Source of the DNA: CAKSNH01 sp964422725
GTDB taxonomy: Bacteria; Bacillota; Clostridia; UBA1381
Direction: 5' to 3'
DNA: 57,789 bases
Assembly: GCA_964422725.1 (NCBI GenBank)
Contig: CAYRCC010000010.1
Location: forward strand, 1-57,789
The position numbers were made by a program, and so were the translations under genes. Shown in pieces: positions 42,155-51,280 of this stretch (the stretch's first letter is position 1; every line of letters begins with the position of its first letter). The notes beneath the pieces were generated by a model. It was not told the DNA's origin. It saw only the letters and a list, made by a program, of their open reading frames with translations, and made no database searches.

Positions 42155-44043
42155 CACCTGCCGCGCCTCCTCCACAAAGAAAATTTCAACACCGTCAGAA
42201 TTATCACCGCAAACACCGCCAAACCCCCGATATCCGAGGCAAACGGCGAAAGGTTAAGCACCGCCCCGACTCCCGACACCGCAAGCAGTGCAAGCAAAAT
42301 TCCCACAAGTCCCTCTCCGGCAATCATTCCCGAACAAAACAGTATACCGTCGTTTATTATAATCCGTTTTTCCTCGTCGGTGCGCTTTGTTTTTTCCGAT
42401 ACAAGCCGTATAAGTCCGCCGGTCATTATGCATGTATTCAGCTGTATCGGCAGATAAATGCCTATCGCAAACGGAAGTACCGGTATACCCACGACCTCCG
42501 CCGCAACCGCAATAAACGCACCGGCAAACACAAGCGCCCACGGAAGATTTCCGCCCATTACCCCCTCAACAATCAGTTTCATAAGCGTAGCCTGAGGTGC
42601 GCCCAGCTCCTCCGAACCGAACCCCCACGCGCTGTCCAAAAGATACAGTGTCGCGCCAATCGCAAGTGCCGCCGCCGCCACTCCTACAATTTCACATATC
42701 TGCTGTTTCCTCGGCGTTGCACCCAAAAGAAAACCTGTTTTAAGATCCTGCGAGGTATCTCCGGCAATCGCCGACACGATACATATAACCGAACCTATCG
42801 CAATCGCCGAACACATACCGCCGATACCGCTGTCGCCGGTCAGCTTTAAAATGAGTGCCGAAACAAGCAGCGTTGCAATAGCCATACCCGACACGGGGTT
42901 GTTGCTGCTGCCCACAAGTCCGACCATTCTTGACGACACCGTCGCAAAGAAAAAGCCGAACACAACTATAATCACCGCGCCGAGCAGTGTTACCGGAATT
43001 GCCGGAATAAGCCACACCAAAAGCGTAAGTACCGCAATTGCAATGAGAACCGTTTTAATGCTCAAATCGCGTTCAGTGCGTTTATTACCTACATTTTGTG
43101 CACCCGTAACACTCCTCAGCGCACCTTTAAACGTCCCCACAATCAGCGGCAGTGATTTTGCAAGACTGATAATTCCGCCTGCCGCCAACGCTCCGGCACC
43201 GATATATCTTATATACGCGCTCCAAACTGCACTCGCACCGCCCTGCGCAAGCATCTCACCCACAGGTATTGTCCCCGGATAGATCGTGATGTCTGCGCCG
43301 AACAAAGCTATAAGCGGAATAAGCACCAGCCAGCTGATTATTCCGCCGGCAAACATATACGACGAAATACGCGCACCGCATATATACCCCACACTCATTA
43401 CCGCCGGATAAATCTGTGTGCCTATCGTTCCGGCAAAGCTTTTAAATGTCACCGAAATCTCACCCGACACCGCCTTGAGTCCGTCTATAACGAATTTAAA
43501 CAACGCCGCAAAACCCATACCGGCAAATACAGTCGAGGCGCTCGCGCCCTTTTCCTCGCCGGCAAGCAGCACTTCGGCACAGGCTGTACCCTCCGGATAC
43601 GGCAATACTCCATGCTCCCTGACTATAAGCGCGTTCCTCAGCGGAACCATAAAAAACACACCCAAAAGACCGCCTATCAGTGCAATTACAGTAATTTCAA
43701 GTATGTCGGGCTTTTCCATTCTGCCCTCAGCCGCCCACAGAAAAAGTGCCGGAAGTGTAAATATTGCCCCTGCCGCCACCGATTCTCCGGCAGAACCTAT
43801 TGTCTGCACAATATTGCTTTCAAGTATAGAGTTTTTGCGCATAACCACCCGTATAAACCCCATCGCAATAACCGCCGCCGGAATTGATGCCGAAACCGTC
43901 ATACCCACTCTAAGTCCCAAATATGCGTTTGCCGCACCGAATATTACAGCAAGCAAAACACCGACAACAACGGAAACCACCGTAACCTCAGGCGTAATTT
44001 TATCTGCCGGTATATACGGCTTAAATTCGTTTTGTTTATTCAT
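42154..44043 (-). CDS. OPT-family oligopeptide transporter
   Basis: 629-residue integral membrane protein with about 15 hydrophobic helices, the bacterial OPT type. Members are proton-coupled importers of oligopeptides or of metal chelates; the substrate cannot be told here. Recognisable segments are GAANAYLGLRVGMTVSASIP near the N-terminus, EGTACAEVLLAGE, and AGDTSQDLKTGFLLGATPRK in the second half. The start is ATG 44043 after AAGGAG. The PqqD-like gene follows with overlapping stop and start; together they form a two-gene operon. A dipeptidase gene lies upstream on the same strand, suggesting peptide use as a common theme. Confidence 0.92.
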   Translation of the reverse strand: MNKQNEFKPYIPADKITPEVTVVSVVVGVLLAVIFGAANAYLGLRVGMTVSASIPAAVIAMGFIRVVMRKNSILESNIVQTIGSAGESVAAGAIFTLPALFLWAAEGRMEKPDILEITVIALIGGLLGVFFMVPLRNALIVREHGVLPYPEGTACAEVLLAGEEKGASASTVFAGMGFAALFKFVIDGLKAVSGEISVTFKSFAGTIGTQIYPAVMSVGYICGARISSYMFAGGIISWLVLIPLIALFGADITIYPGTIPVGEMLAQGGASAVWSAYIRYIGAGALAAGGIISLAKSLPLIVGTFKGALRSVTGAQNVGNKRTERDLSIKTVLIAIAVLTLLVWLIPAIPVTLLGAVIIVVFGFFFATVSSRMVGLVGSSNNPVSGMAIATLLVSALILKLTGDSGIGGMCSAIAIGSVICIVSAIAGDTSQDLKTGFLLGATPRKQQICEIVGVAAAALAIGATLYLLDSAWGFGSEELGAPQATLMKLIVEGVMGGNLPWALVFAGAFIAVAAEVVGIPVLPFAIGIYLPIQLNTCIMTGGLIRLVSEKTKRTDEEKRIIINDGILFCSGMIAGEGLVGILLALLAVSGVGAVLNLSPFASDIGGLAVFAVIILTVLKFSLWRRRGR

Positions 44044-44117
44044 AACTGCTCCTTCCCAATCGAAAAACGCTCTTTTGTTTATATATTCCTAAAATGCCGT
44101 ATAAATATACGCCTTGC

Positions 44118-44154
44118 AAGAAAAAAATGGTTCAAGGCGTACCTTGAACCATTT
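44118..44154 (-). terminator. Terminator of the dipeptidase gene
   Basis: Minus-strand stem AAATGGTTCAAGG/CCTTGAACCATTT (44142-44154, 44125-44137) with a long T-run. Confidence 0.9.
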
Positions 44155-44170
44155 ACTGTATACCAATCCC

Positions 44171-45613
44171 TTATCCGCAATTTCCAAGCACCGTTTTAAG
44201 CAGTTCAAACACTGCCGCCGTCGACGATATACTCAGTTTTTCACCTACCGTATGCACATCGGCTATATTCGGTCCTATCGAAATGCAGTCAAAGCCGTCA
44301 AGCTTTGAGGCGAAAACTCCGCACTCCAGTCCGGCGTGAATCGCCGAGATTTCGGGTTTTCTGCCGAATTTATCCCAAAATGCTTTTGCATATATCTTAC
44401 AAAGCTGTGAATCCGCGCGATACTCCCACGGCGGATAATGCCCATACGCCTTCTTCTCCGCTCCCATATACTCGGCAATCACACCAAGCCGTTCTTCCAA
44501 AAATTCAAGAGCCGTCCGTTTGTTGCTCCTGAGCGAAAAATGCAGAACTATGCTGTCACTGTGCGTTTTCAGTATTCCCAAATTCAGCGATGTTTCAACA
44601 AGACCGTCTATATCCGCGCTCATCTGCATAACGCCGTTCGGCGCGGCAGCCAAAGCAAACAGCAGTCTGTCGCGTGCCTCGGCATCAACCGTCCGCACCT
44701 CGCTCTCCTCCGCCGTTTCTGTCTTAAACATCACATTCGGTTCGCGCTCGGAAATCTCGGTTTTTATCACCTCACAGCAGCCGTTGATTTTCATAGCAAG
44801 CTCACGTGCGTTTTTTACGGCAACCTTTATCCTACAGCTGTTCGCAATTGCATTGGGTTTATCCCCGCTGTCAACGCTTATAAGCGCAAAATCGGCATTT
44901 CTTTTCACATAGCCGAGTATTCTTCCGGCAAGCACCGCCGCATTGACCCTTCCGCTGTTTATCTCCACTCCCGAATGTCCGCCTTTAAGACCGCACACAG
45001 AAATTTCAACCGTTTCTGCGCACATTTTCTCCGTCTTTGCCGGAATAATCATCTCAAAATCACTGCCGCCGGCACACGATACCGTCAAAATGTCCTGCTC
45101 CTCCGAGTCAATATTAATCATTCGTCTGCCCTTTAAAAGCGACATATCAAGCTTTGCCGCACCCAACATTCCTATTTCCTCGTCAACGGTAAATACCGCC
45201 TCAATCGGCGGATGCGCAATGTCTTTGCTCTCAAGCACAGCCAAAATCATTGCCGCCGCAATACCGTTGTCTGCGCCGAGCGTGGTGTTTTCCGCTTTCA
45301 GAAAATCACCGTCAATATACAGACTAAGTCCGTCCTTTTCAAAATCAATCTCACAGCCCTCCGTTTTCTGACACACCATATCCAGGTGACCCTGAAGTAT
45401 TATCGGCTGTGAATTTTCGAGCCCCTGCGTCCCGTCCTTGAAAATTATAACGTTGCCTGTATCGTCGTGCACCGCGCGGAGTGAATGTTTCGCGGCAAAA
45501 TCCATACAATACGCACCTATTTTATTCATATTCCCCGAACCGCGCGGTATCGCGCTTATCTGTTCAAAATACTCAAACACCTTATGCGGTTTAAGTCCGT
45601 CAAGCTTTCCCAT
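44171..45613 (-). CDS. pepD: Aminoacyl-histidine dipeptidase (peptidase M20C)
   Basis: Di-zinc cytosolic dipeptidase of 480 residues that acts on Xaa-His and other dipeptides. Metal and catalytic residues appear in order: QGHLDMVCQ (His-x-Asp), LGADNGIAAA (bridging Asp), VDEEIGMLGA (catalytic Glu), INIDSEE, the lid-domain GLKGGHSGVEIN, HAGLECGVF and the terminal DVHTVGE. The start is ATG 45613, preceded by AGGAGG. It has its own promoter and a strong terminator. Confidence 0.95.
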   Translation of the reverse strand: MGKLDGLKPHKVFEYFEQISAIPRGSGNMNKIGAYCMDFAAKHSLRAVHDDTGNVIIFKDGTQGLENSQPIILQGHLDMVCQKTEGCEIDFEKDGLSLYIDGDFLKAENTTLGADNGIAAAMILAVLESKDIAHPPIEAVFTVDEEIGMLGAAKLDMSLLKGRRMINIDSEEQDILTVSCAGGSDFEMIIPAKTEKMCAETVEISVCGLKGGHSGVEINSGRVNAAVLAGRILGYVKRNADFALISVDSGDKPNAIANSCRIKVAVKNARELAMKINGCCEVIKTEISEREPNVMFKTETAEESEVRTVDAEARDRLLFALAAAPNGVMQMSADIDGLVETSLNLGILKTHSDSIVLHFSLRSNKRTALEFLEERLGVIAEYMGAEKKAYGHYPPWEYRADSQLCKIYAKAFWDKFGRKPEISAIHAGLECGVFASKLDGFDCISIGPNIADVHTVGEKLSISSTAAVFELLKTVLGNCG

Positions 45614-45679
45614 AGTCTATACCTCCTGTTTGCCGAGTGTCTGCAATAAAACCGAGTTTATTATTATCGTTTCCGTTTC

Positions 45680-45708
45680 ATTATATCCGCTTTTTACACA
45701 TCTGTCAA
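45680..45708 (-). promoter_or_regulatory. Promoter of pepD
   Basis: Minus strand TTGACA (45703-45708), 17-bp spacer, TATAAT (45680-45685): a consensus promoter. Confidence 0.85.
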
Positions 45709-45733
45709 TTTAATTGTACAGCCTGTGTTTTCC

Positions 45734-45762
45734 TTGAATATCAAAGCAGAATATGTTATACT
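45734..45762 (+). promoter_or_regulatory. Promoter of the radical SAM gene
   Basis: TTGAAT (45734-45739), 17-bp spacer, TATACT (45757-45762), divergent from the pepD promoter. Confidence 0.65.
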
Positions 45763-45795
45763 TACCGTAATAAATCGTTTTTGAAAGGAAAAAAT

Positions 45796-46704
45796 ATGAA
45801 CAAATTATTATCCGACTGCACACTATGCCCCAGAAACTGTCACGCCGACAGAAACAGCTCTGCCAAAGGCTACTGCGGTCAGGGCGGAGAAATCACGATT
45901 GCGCGCGCCGCACTGCATATGTGGGAAGAACCGTGTATATCAGGCGAAAGCGGTTCGGGAACGGTGTTTTTCACAGGCTGCGGTGTACGGTGCGTATTTT
46001 GTCAAAACCACGACATCGCCGTTATGAACCGCGGTATACAGATTGATACGGACAGACTTGTACAGATATTTTTTGAACTCGCCGACAAAGGTGCCAACAA
46101 CATAAATCTGGTTACACCCACACACTTTGTACCGCATATTATCGATGCGGTTTTATCCGCACGAAAAAAAGGCTTTACACTCCCGATTGTATATAACACA
46201 AGCGGTTATGAAAAAGCCGAAACACTTAAAATGCTCGATTCCGTAATCGACATATATCTTCCCGATTTCAAATATATGAGTCCCGTTTTGGCGAAAAAGT
46301 ATTCAAACGCTCCCGACTATGCCGATTTTGCAAAAACCGCGATTGCAGAAATGGTACGCAGTCAGCCGAACCCCGTATTCAACGCCGACGGAATAATGCA
46401 AAAGGGCGTAATAGTCAGGCATTTGGTACTGCCGGGACAGGTTGACGATTCAAAACGCATAATTGAGTATCTGCACCGCGAATACGGAAACAGTATTTAC
46501 ATAAGCATAATGAATCAGTACACGCCGATGCCGAATGTATCAGCGTTTCCGGAGCTTATGCGCACCGTCACCGCCGGCGAATATTCCGAGGTTGTCGATT
46601 TTGCGGTAGATATAGGCGTTGAGAACGGGTTTATCCAAGAGGGCGCGGCTGCCGACGAGAGCTTTATTCCGAATTTCGGCTTTGAGGGTGTGCTTGAAAA
46701 ATAA
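45796..46704 (+). CDS. Radical SAM protein, PflX/COG1313-like
   Basis: 302-residue radical SAM protein related to pyruvate formate-lyase activating enzymes but of the uncharacterised PflX group. The Fe-S cluster motif is C62-GVR-C66-VF-C69. Four further cysteines near the N-terminus (CTLCPRNCHADR and GYCG) may bind a second cluster or zinc. The start is ATG 45796 after AAAGGA; the open frame reaches further upstream across the promoter and is rejected. No pyruvate formate-lyase or glycyl-radical enzyme is adjacent, so the target is unknown. Confidence 0.88.
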   Translation: MNKLLSDCTLCPRNCHADRNSSAKGYCGQGGEITIARAALHMWEEPCISGESGSGTVFFTGCGVRCVFCQNHDIAVMNRGIQIDTDRLVQIFFELADKGANNINLVTPTHFVPHIIDAVLSARKKGFTLPIVYNTSGYEKAETLKMLDSVIDIYLPDFKYMSPVLAKKYSNAPDYADFAKTAIAEMVRSQPNPVFNADGIMQKGVIVRHLVLPGQVDDSKRIIEYLHREYGNSIYISIMNQYTPMPNVSAFPELMRTVTAGEYSEVVDFAVDIGVENGFIQEGAAADESFIPNFGFEGVLEK

Positions 46705-46778
46705 CCGCCAGAGTGCGAACATCCTTTCAAAAAGAGGTGAAAACCGCTTTTGGGGCTGTCACCGCTTTGCAACCCCGT

Positions 46779-47630
46779 TCATACCGAATTTTCTTTCCTG
46801 TACGCCGACGGCGACATACCCTTTATGCGCCGAAACACATCGCCGAAATAGTTGCTGTCGGAAAATCCGCACGCCGAGGCAATATCGCTTACCGAGTTTT
46901 TCGTGTTCACCAAGTCCTCGCACGCGTGTTTTATGCGCACGTTAATCAAATACTCCTTAAACCCGAACCCCGTATCTTCCTTAAACTTTTTTGAAAAATG
47001 CGAACAGCTTAAATTTACATAGCCGGCTATTTCGTCAAGCGTTATGTTCCGTCGGTAATTGGAAAATATATACTTTGCCGCTTTCTGGCTCAACCCGTCC
47101 GAGCCGGTTTCGCTTAACTCGCCGCCTGAGCTGTTTCTGCGCCGCTCGCGGATTATATACGCAATCAGCTCAGTCAGATAACACATAATAAGCTGCGGCG
47201 ACAGACTGTCGCGGTTATAGTATTCGTCGGCGGTTTTGTCCAAAATCGACTCGACGTAACCGCGCTGCAAAAGCGGCACAGACAGGTACGGCGCGGAAAA
47301 ACATTCCTCAATCATTTCCGCACCGAAACGCTTAATAAACCGCTGCATCATATCCGGCGGTATGTATATATCGTAACGCTCGTGTATACCGTCCGACACA
47401 TAAGTGGTCTTGTGCAGCAGTCCCTTTGAAATTATTATAAAATCGCCCGCCTCGATTGTGTATATTGTATCCTCGATAAAAAAGCGGCGCTTACCCTCTA
47501 TAAGATAGTAAATCTCATATGCGTTGTGGTTGTGCGCCGATGCCATCTCGAAAAGCGGTTCGCGGCGCACTCTTGTAATTTCAAACTTGGTTATTTCGTG
47601 TTCTGTTTCGGTATTGACATTCTTTCGCAT
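46779..47630 (-). CDS. AraC-family regulator with cupin sensor
   Basis: 283-residue transcription factor. The N-terminal cupin-like sugar-sensing domain (about residues 20-110) contains HNHNAYEIYYLIEGKRRFFI. The C-terminal pair of helix-turn-helix motifs (about 180-280) includes LDEIAGYVNLSCSHFSKKF and VSDIASACGFSDSNYFGDVF. The start is ATG 47630 with GGGAG upstream. Proteins of this type usually control carbohydrate-use genes, but no such genes flank it. It follows the YmdB-like gene by 15 bp on the same strand. Confidence 0.9.
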   Translation of the reverse strand: MRKNVNTETEHEITKFEITRVRREPLFEMASAHNHNAYEIYYLIEGKRRFFIEDTIYTIEAGDFIIISKGLLHKTTYVSDGIHERYDIYIPPDMMQRFIKRFGAEMIEECFSAPYLSVPLLQRGYVESILDKTADEYYNRDSLSPQLIMCYLTELIAYIIRERRRNSSGGELSETGSDGLSQKAAKYIFSNYRRNITLDEIAGYVNLSCSHFSKKFKEDTGFGFKEYLINVRIKHACEDLVNTKNSVSDIASACGFSDSNYFGDVFRRIKGMSPSAYRKENSV

Positions 47631-47645
47631 AGCATACTCCCAAGC

Positions 47646-48422
47646 TCATTCCCGTATAAAAATTCGTTCTACACCTATGCATTTGCCGCTGTTTGCCTCT
47701 ATTTCAAACACAGCACCGCAAATCTGCCCTTTCCCGTCGGCAAGCGTAAATTTCTGCGGCATTGACTTTATAAATTTGTCTATCACAATATGCCTGTCCA
47801 TTCCCAACACCGAGTACTCGGGACCTGTCATACCCAAATCGGTTATGTAGCCCGTACCTTTGGGCAGAACGGTTTCGTCGGCGGTCTGAATATGCGTATG
47901 CGTGCCGAACAGCGCGGAAACCTTGCCGTCAAGATACCAGCCGAGCGCCGCTTTTTCGCTGGTCGCCTCGGCGTGAAAATCCACAAGCACGACAGGCGTA
48001 ATTTTTCTGAGTTTCTCCGCTTCTTTTCTTGCGCACTCAAACGGACACGCGCACGGATTCATATATGTTCTGCCGATAACATTTATTACGCCTATCTTAA
48101 CCGCGCCTGCCGTAATAACCGTACTTCCCCGTCCGGGGCAGTCACCGTCGAAGTTTGCCGGACGTATAATATTGTCCTTATACCTCAAAAGCGGCACTAC
48201 ATCTTTACAGCCCCACGTATGATTGCCGAGCGTAATTGCATTTACTCCCATATCACACAGCTGTTCATAAACATTTTTGGTTATACCTATACCGTGCGCG
48301 GCGTTTTCACCGTTCGCCACAACGGCATCTATATTATATTGTTCGATGATATTTTTGAGATTATGCGCAAGCATATCTCTGCCCACCGCACCCATTATAT
48401 CGCCTATACAGAATATTTTCAT
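47646..48422 (-). CDS. ymdB: YmdB-family metallophosphoesterase (TIGR00282)
   Basis: 258-residue calcineurin-like phosphoesterase. In Bacillus subtilis YmdB hydrolyses cyclic nucleotides and influences biofilm and sporulation gene expression. The metal-site blocks are present: FCIGDIMGAVGR, VVANGENAAHG, ITLGNHTWG, VDFHAEATSEK and FGTHTHIQTAD. The start is ATG 48422; its ribosome-binding site (AAAGGA) is rather distant. The gap 48423-48600 shows no other gene or clear promoter. Co-transcription with the downstream AraC gene is likely. Confidence 0.92.
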   Translation of the reverse strand: MKIFCIGDIMGAVGRDMLAHNLKNIIEQYNIDAVVANGENAAHGIGITKNVYEQLCDMGVNAITLGNHTWGCKDVVPLLRYKDNIIRPANFDGDCPGRGSTVITAGAVKIGVINVIGRTYMNPCACPFECARKEAEKLRKITPVVLVDFHAEATSEKAALGWYLDGKVSALFGTHTHIQTADETVLPKGTGYITDLGMTGPEYSVLGMDRHIVIDKFIKSMPQKFTLADGKGQICGAVFEIEANSGKCIGVERIFIRE

Positions 48423-48603
48423 AAAATGTGGTTAATTCCTTTCGTCAACAATAATTTCGGATTGTTTTGCCGTTTCCGACACAAAATGTGAGTCTTTTTA
48501 TATTTTAACACAAAAACTGTGTTTTGCATAGCACAAACAAAAATTTTTCACTTTCCAATCTCAAAAATACATTTTCGTGGGCAAGACTATTACTTTTTCC
48601 GCA

Positions 48604-48638
48604 CAAAAAAGCGAACCAAAATCATTTTTGATTCGCTG
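48604..48638 (-). terminator. Terminator of murC
   Basis: Minus-strand stem AGCGAATCAAAA/TTTTGGTTCGCT (one G-T pair) with a four-base loop, followed by TTTTTT. Confidence 0.85.
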
Positions 48639-48672
48639 ATAGTGTAAATTTCTTTCGGACAATATGAAAATT

Positions 48673-50061
48673 TCACTGTTCCTTTGTCAAAGCATCGGCT
48701 ATATCGACAACATTTCCGGCACCCATCGTAAATACCATATCTCCGCTTTGCACTTCGCTCTTTAAAATTTGTTCTATTTCCTCAAAATCGGCAACAAACC
48801 TCGCGTTTACTCCGCGTTTTCTTATTTCTCCGGTCAGATTTTCGGATTTTGTAATACCGTCGGGTTTTTCTCTTGCGGCGTAAATATCCGTTATTATCAG
48901 CTCGTCAACACCGTCAAAGCTTTCAACAAAATCATTCCACAATGTTTTTGTGCGCGTATAGGTGTGCGGCTGGAACACGCACCACAGCCTGTTATACTCA
49001 AACGCTTTTGCCGCCGACAGCGTCGCTTTTATTTCCGTAGGGTGGTGAGCATAGTCATCAATTATTACCGCACCGTTCAGCACACCTTTTTTTTCAAACC
49101 GCCTGTGCGTACCCTTAAAATTCTCAATACCTCTTGCGGCAGTTTCAGCCTCAATTCCAAGACAGTCACACACCGCTATCGTCGCAAGCGCATTTTTAAC
49201 GTTATGCTCTCCGGGCACGTTAAGCGTTACGCGGCATATCTTTCCGACACCTTTTTTTATAACGTCAAACTCGTAAAATCCGCCCCTGTTCACCAAGCCG
49301 TCCGCCGTAAAATCGTAATCACCGCTTATTGCGTAAGTCAGCACGCAGCACTCGCTGCCCTCAACCGCTTTTCTTACATTTTCGTCATCTCCGAGCGCAA
49401 CAACATATCCCTTGCCCTTTGTAAGCAGTGCAAACTTTCTGAAACTTTCTATAATTTCATCAATTCCGCTGAAAAAGTCGAGGTGGTCCTCCTCAATGTT
49501 TGTTATAAGCGCAATTGTCGGAAAAAACTCCAAAAAACTGTTCGTATACTCACACGCCTCTGTTACAAAATAATCGGAACTGCCGACCTTAATATTACCG
49601 TCTATTACGTCAAGTATACCGCCGACACTGATTGTAGGGTCTTTGCGCGCATAAATGAGTGCATGCGCGAGCATAGACGTTGTGGTGGTTTTGCCATGCG
49701 TACCGCAAACGCCGACCGCGTGCTTATACTGCTTCATAATCGCCCCAAGACACTGCGCGCGCGTAATAAGCGGAATATCGGCGTTTTTCGCCGCCGCCAT
49801 TTCCGGATTGTCAAAATGTACGGCAGCCGTATGCACAACAAGGTCAGCACCCGCAACATTTTCGGCGGCGTGACCTATGTAAACCTCAGCACCCATTTTT
49901 TCAAGCTTTTCAGTAATATCGCTTGCACTGCGGTCCGAACCGGTTACCGTAAATCCGCGGTTTAAAAGTATCTGTGCAAGTCCGCTCATACTTATTCCGC
50001 CTATACCTATAAAATGAATCCTTGATTTGGGATTTAATAAAGATATGTCAAAATTGTTCAT
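48673..50061 (-). CDS. murC: UDP-N-acetylmuramate--L-alanine ligase
   Basis: Adds L-Ala to UDP-MurNAc in cytoplasmic peptidoglycan synthesis; 462 residues. The N-terminal UDP-binding fold has FIGIGGISMSGLA, the ATP P-loop is VCGTHGKTTTTSM, the central Mg site is VTEACEYTNSFL, and the C-terminal ligase domain has DDYAHHPTEIKAT. I start it at ATG 50061, nine bases after GGAG; a TTG two codons earlier is too close to that site. It lies alone, away from the dcw cluster, which is common in Clostridia. Confidence 0.96.
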   Translation of the reverse strand: MNNFDISLLNPKSRIHFIGIGGISMSGLAQILLNRGFTVTGSDRSASDITEKLEKMGAEVYIGHAAENVAGADLVVHTAAVHFDNPEMAAAKNADIPLITRAQCLGAIMKQYKHAVGVCGTHGKTTTTSMLAHALIYARKDPTISVGGILDVIDGNIKVGSSDYFVTEACEYTNSFLEFFPTIALITNIEEDHLDFFSGIDEIIESFRKFALLTKGKGYVVALGDDENVRKAVEGSECCVLTYAISGDYDFTADGLVNRGGFYEFDVIKKGVGKICRVTLNVPGEHNVKNALATIAVCDCLGIEAETAARGIENFKGTHRRFEKKGVLNGAVIIDDYAHHPTEIKATLSAAKAFEYNRLWCVFQPHTYTRTKTLWNDFVESFDGVDELIITDIYAAREKPDGITKSENLTGEIRKRGVNARFVADFEEIEQILKSEVQSGDMVFTMGAGNVVDIADALTKEQ

Positions 50062-50076
50062 TTTCAATTGCTCCGT

Positions 50077-50175
50077 TCAAAATATTAAATATCCGATCAA
50101 GCTGTAGACTCGACGGTTTCCCAAATAAATTCCGCCGTCCTCATACAGCGGAATTTTCCGTAAATATCCGTTCAT
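50077..50175 (-). CDS. Possible 32-residue leader ORF upstream of murC
   Basis: A protein-like frame starting ATG 50175 (MNGYLRKIPLYEDGG...) and ending VYSLIGYLIF, closing 15 bp before the murC start. It begins about 20 nt after the likely transcription start. The Shine-Dalgarno is poor (GTGGCGG). Its mRNA also folds into AATTCCGC/GCGGAATT. It may be a small protein or a regulatory leader peptide. No family recognised. Confidence 0.4.
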   Translation of the reverse strand: MNGYLRKIPLYEDGGIYLGNRRVYSLIGYLIF

Positions 50176-50200
50176 AACAGCCGCCACTCTTATACCTATT

Positions 50201-50206
50201 ATTATA
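50201..50206 (-). promoter_or_regulatory. -10 element for murC
   Basis: TATAAT on the minus strand about 140 bp before murC. The -35 region is only a T-rich tract, so this is tentative. Nearby 50229-50247 is a short CCCAAT...ATTGGG hairpin of unknown role. Confidence 0.4.
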
Positions 50207-50307
50207 TACCCTGTTTGAAAAAAATAAAACCCCCAATTTAATATTGGGCAATATGCACAATTTTGAAAGATGTTTTAGGTTAAATCCGAGAAAAGAATAC
50301 AAAAACC

Positions 50308-50336
50308 TTGACAAAAATGTCAAAATTTCATACTAT
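50308..50336 (+). promoter_or_regulatory. Promoter of spoVG
   Basis: TTGACA (50308-50313), 17-bp spacer, TACTAT (50331-50336). The Bacillus spoVG promoter is sigma-H dependent; I do not see a convincing sigma-H site here. Confidence 0.6.
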
Positions 50337-50395
50337 ATACATAATATACAGAAATATTGGGTTTGTATAATATTTAGATAAGGTGGTTGACAAAA

Positions 50396-50656
50396 ATGCA
50401 GATTACTGACATCAGAGTAAAAAAACTGGCAACAGAGGGAAAAATGAAAGCCGTTGCTTCGATAACGTTTGACAATGCGTTTGTTGTGCACGACATTAAG
50501 GTTATTGAGGGACAGGACAAGCTGTTTACCGCTATGCCGAGCCGCAAAACCGGTGATACGGAATTTAAAGACATAGCACATCCTATCAACAAGGATATGC
50601 GCGAATATATCGAAAAAGCTATTTTGGACGAATACGAAAAAACCGCCGCCGAGTAA
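50396..50656 (+). CDS. spoVG: SpoVG, RNA/DNA-binding regulator
   Basis: 86-residue dimeric nucleic-acid-binding protein conserved in Gram-positive bacteria, involved in septation during sporulation and in virulence or envelope regulation. It starts MQITDIRVKKLATEGKMKAV and contains the hallmark GQDKLFTAMPSRK and AHPINKDMREYIEKAI. The start is ATG 50396 after AAGGTGG; an in-frame TTG three codons upstream overlaps the ribosome-binding region. The usual partner purR/yabJ is not adjacent. Confidence 0.96.
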   Translation: MQITDIRVKKLATEGKMKAVASITFDNAFVVHDIKVIEGQDKLFTAMPSRKTGDTEFKDIAHPINKDMREYIEKAILDEYEKTAAE

Positions 50657-50724
50657 ACCAAAAACATTTTGCGTTTATCGGGTGCGGTGTCTATTCGCGC
50701 TTTTTACCGCAAACGGCAGCATAT

Positions 50725-50762
50725 TGAGTTTTTCCCCGTTATACGGGGAAAAACTCATTTTA
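50725..50762 (+). terminator. Terminator of spoVG
   Basis: Stem TGAGTTTTTCCCCGT (50725-50739)/ACGGGGAAAAACTCA (50743-50757), then TTTT. Confidence 0.9.
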
Positions 50763-50784
50763 TATTCCGCCGTAAATTATTCGA

Positions 50785-50813
50785 TTGACAATTGCGGATA
50801 TTTTTGATATACT
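50785..50813 (+). promoter_or_regulatory. Promoter of rnpB
   Basis: TTGACA (50785-50790), 17-bp spacer, TATACT (50808-50813), with the start at about 50820. Confidence 0.85.
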
Positions 50814-50819
50814 TATAGC

Positions 50820-51165
50820 CGAGTAAGTCAGACGGTCGCGTGTATAAGCCGAAAGGCTGTATATGAGGAAAGTCCGGGCTTCATAGGGCAAGGGTGCCGG
50901 GTAACACCCGGTGAAGGCGACTTCAAGGATAGTGCAACAGAAAATAAACGCCGGCTTATACCGGTAAGTGTGGAAAAGTGCGGTAAGAGCGCACTGAGGG
51001 ACTGGCGACTACTCCCTCGTGTAAACCCCACCCGAAGCAACACCTCACAGGGAACGCTGTGTCGGCCCGACAGTTCCCGCTTTGGTGGCATTGAGGACGT
51101 GCAGTAATGCCGTTCCCAGATAGATGACCGTTTTGATACAGAACCCGGCTTACAGACTTGCTCGT
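50820..51165 (+). ncRNA. rnpB: RNase P RNA, bacterial type A
   Basis: Catalytic RNA that matures tRNA 5' ends. It carries the conserved GAGGAAAGTCCGGGCT block (50863-50878), an ACAGAAAATAAACGCC block near 50938, and the 3' universal AGATAGATGACCG...ACAGAACCCGGCTTA (51118-51152). P1 is formed by GAGTAAGTC (50821-50829) with GACTTGCTC (51155-51163). Confidence 0.95.
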
Positions 51166-51219
51166 CTTTTTGAATATTAAATCGATTGCCGCCGGATTTT
51201 ACGCTGTCGGCAGTCAATC

Positions 51220-51247
51220 AAAAAAAGTGATGAAAATCACTTTTTTT
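51220..51247 (+). terminator. Hairpin terminator after rnpB
   Basis: Stem AAAAAAAGTGAT/ATCACTTTTTTT with loop GAAA. Confidence 0.8.
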
Positions 51248-51258
51248 ATTGGAATTTT

Positions 51259-51280
51259 GCCGTCTGCGGACGGCTTTTTT
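51259..51280 (+). terminator. Second terminator after rnpB
   Basis: Stem GCCGTC/GACGGC with a TGCG loop, followed by six T. Confidence 0.8.

Noticed and set aside
48769..49965. Very long plus-strand frame opposite murC
   Set aside because: It is rich in Arg, Cys, His and Tyr, the mark of an antisense shadow; murC itself has all catalytic motifs.
50091..50125. A CTGTAGACT-containing stretch resembling the repeat ends
   Set aside because: Only a short core matches, it has no partner end, and it falls within the protein-like frame upstream of murC; chance similarity is more likely.
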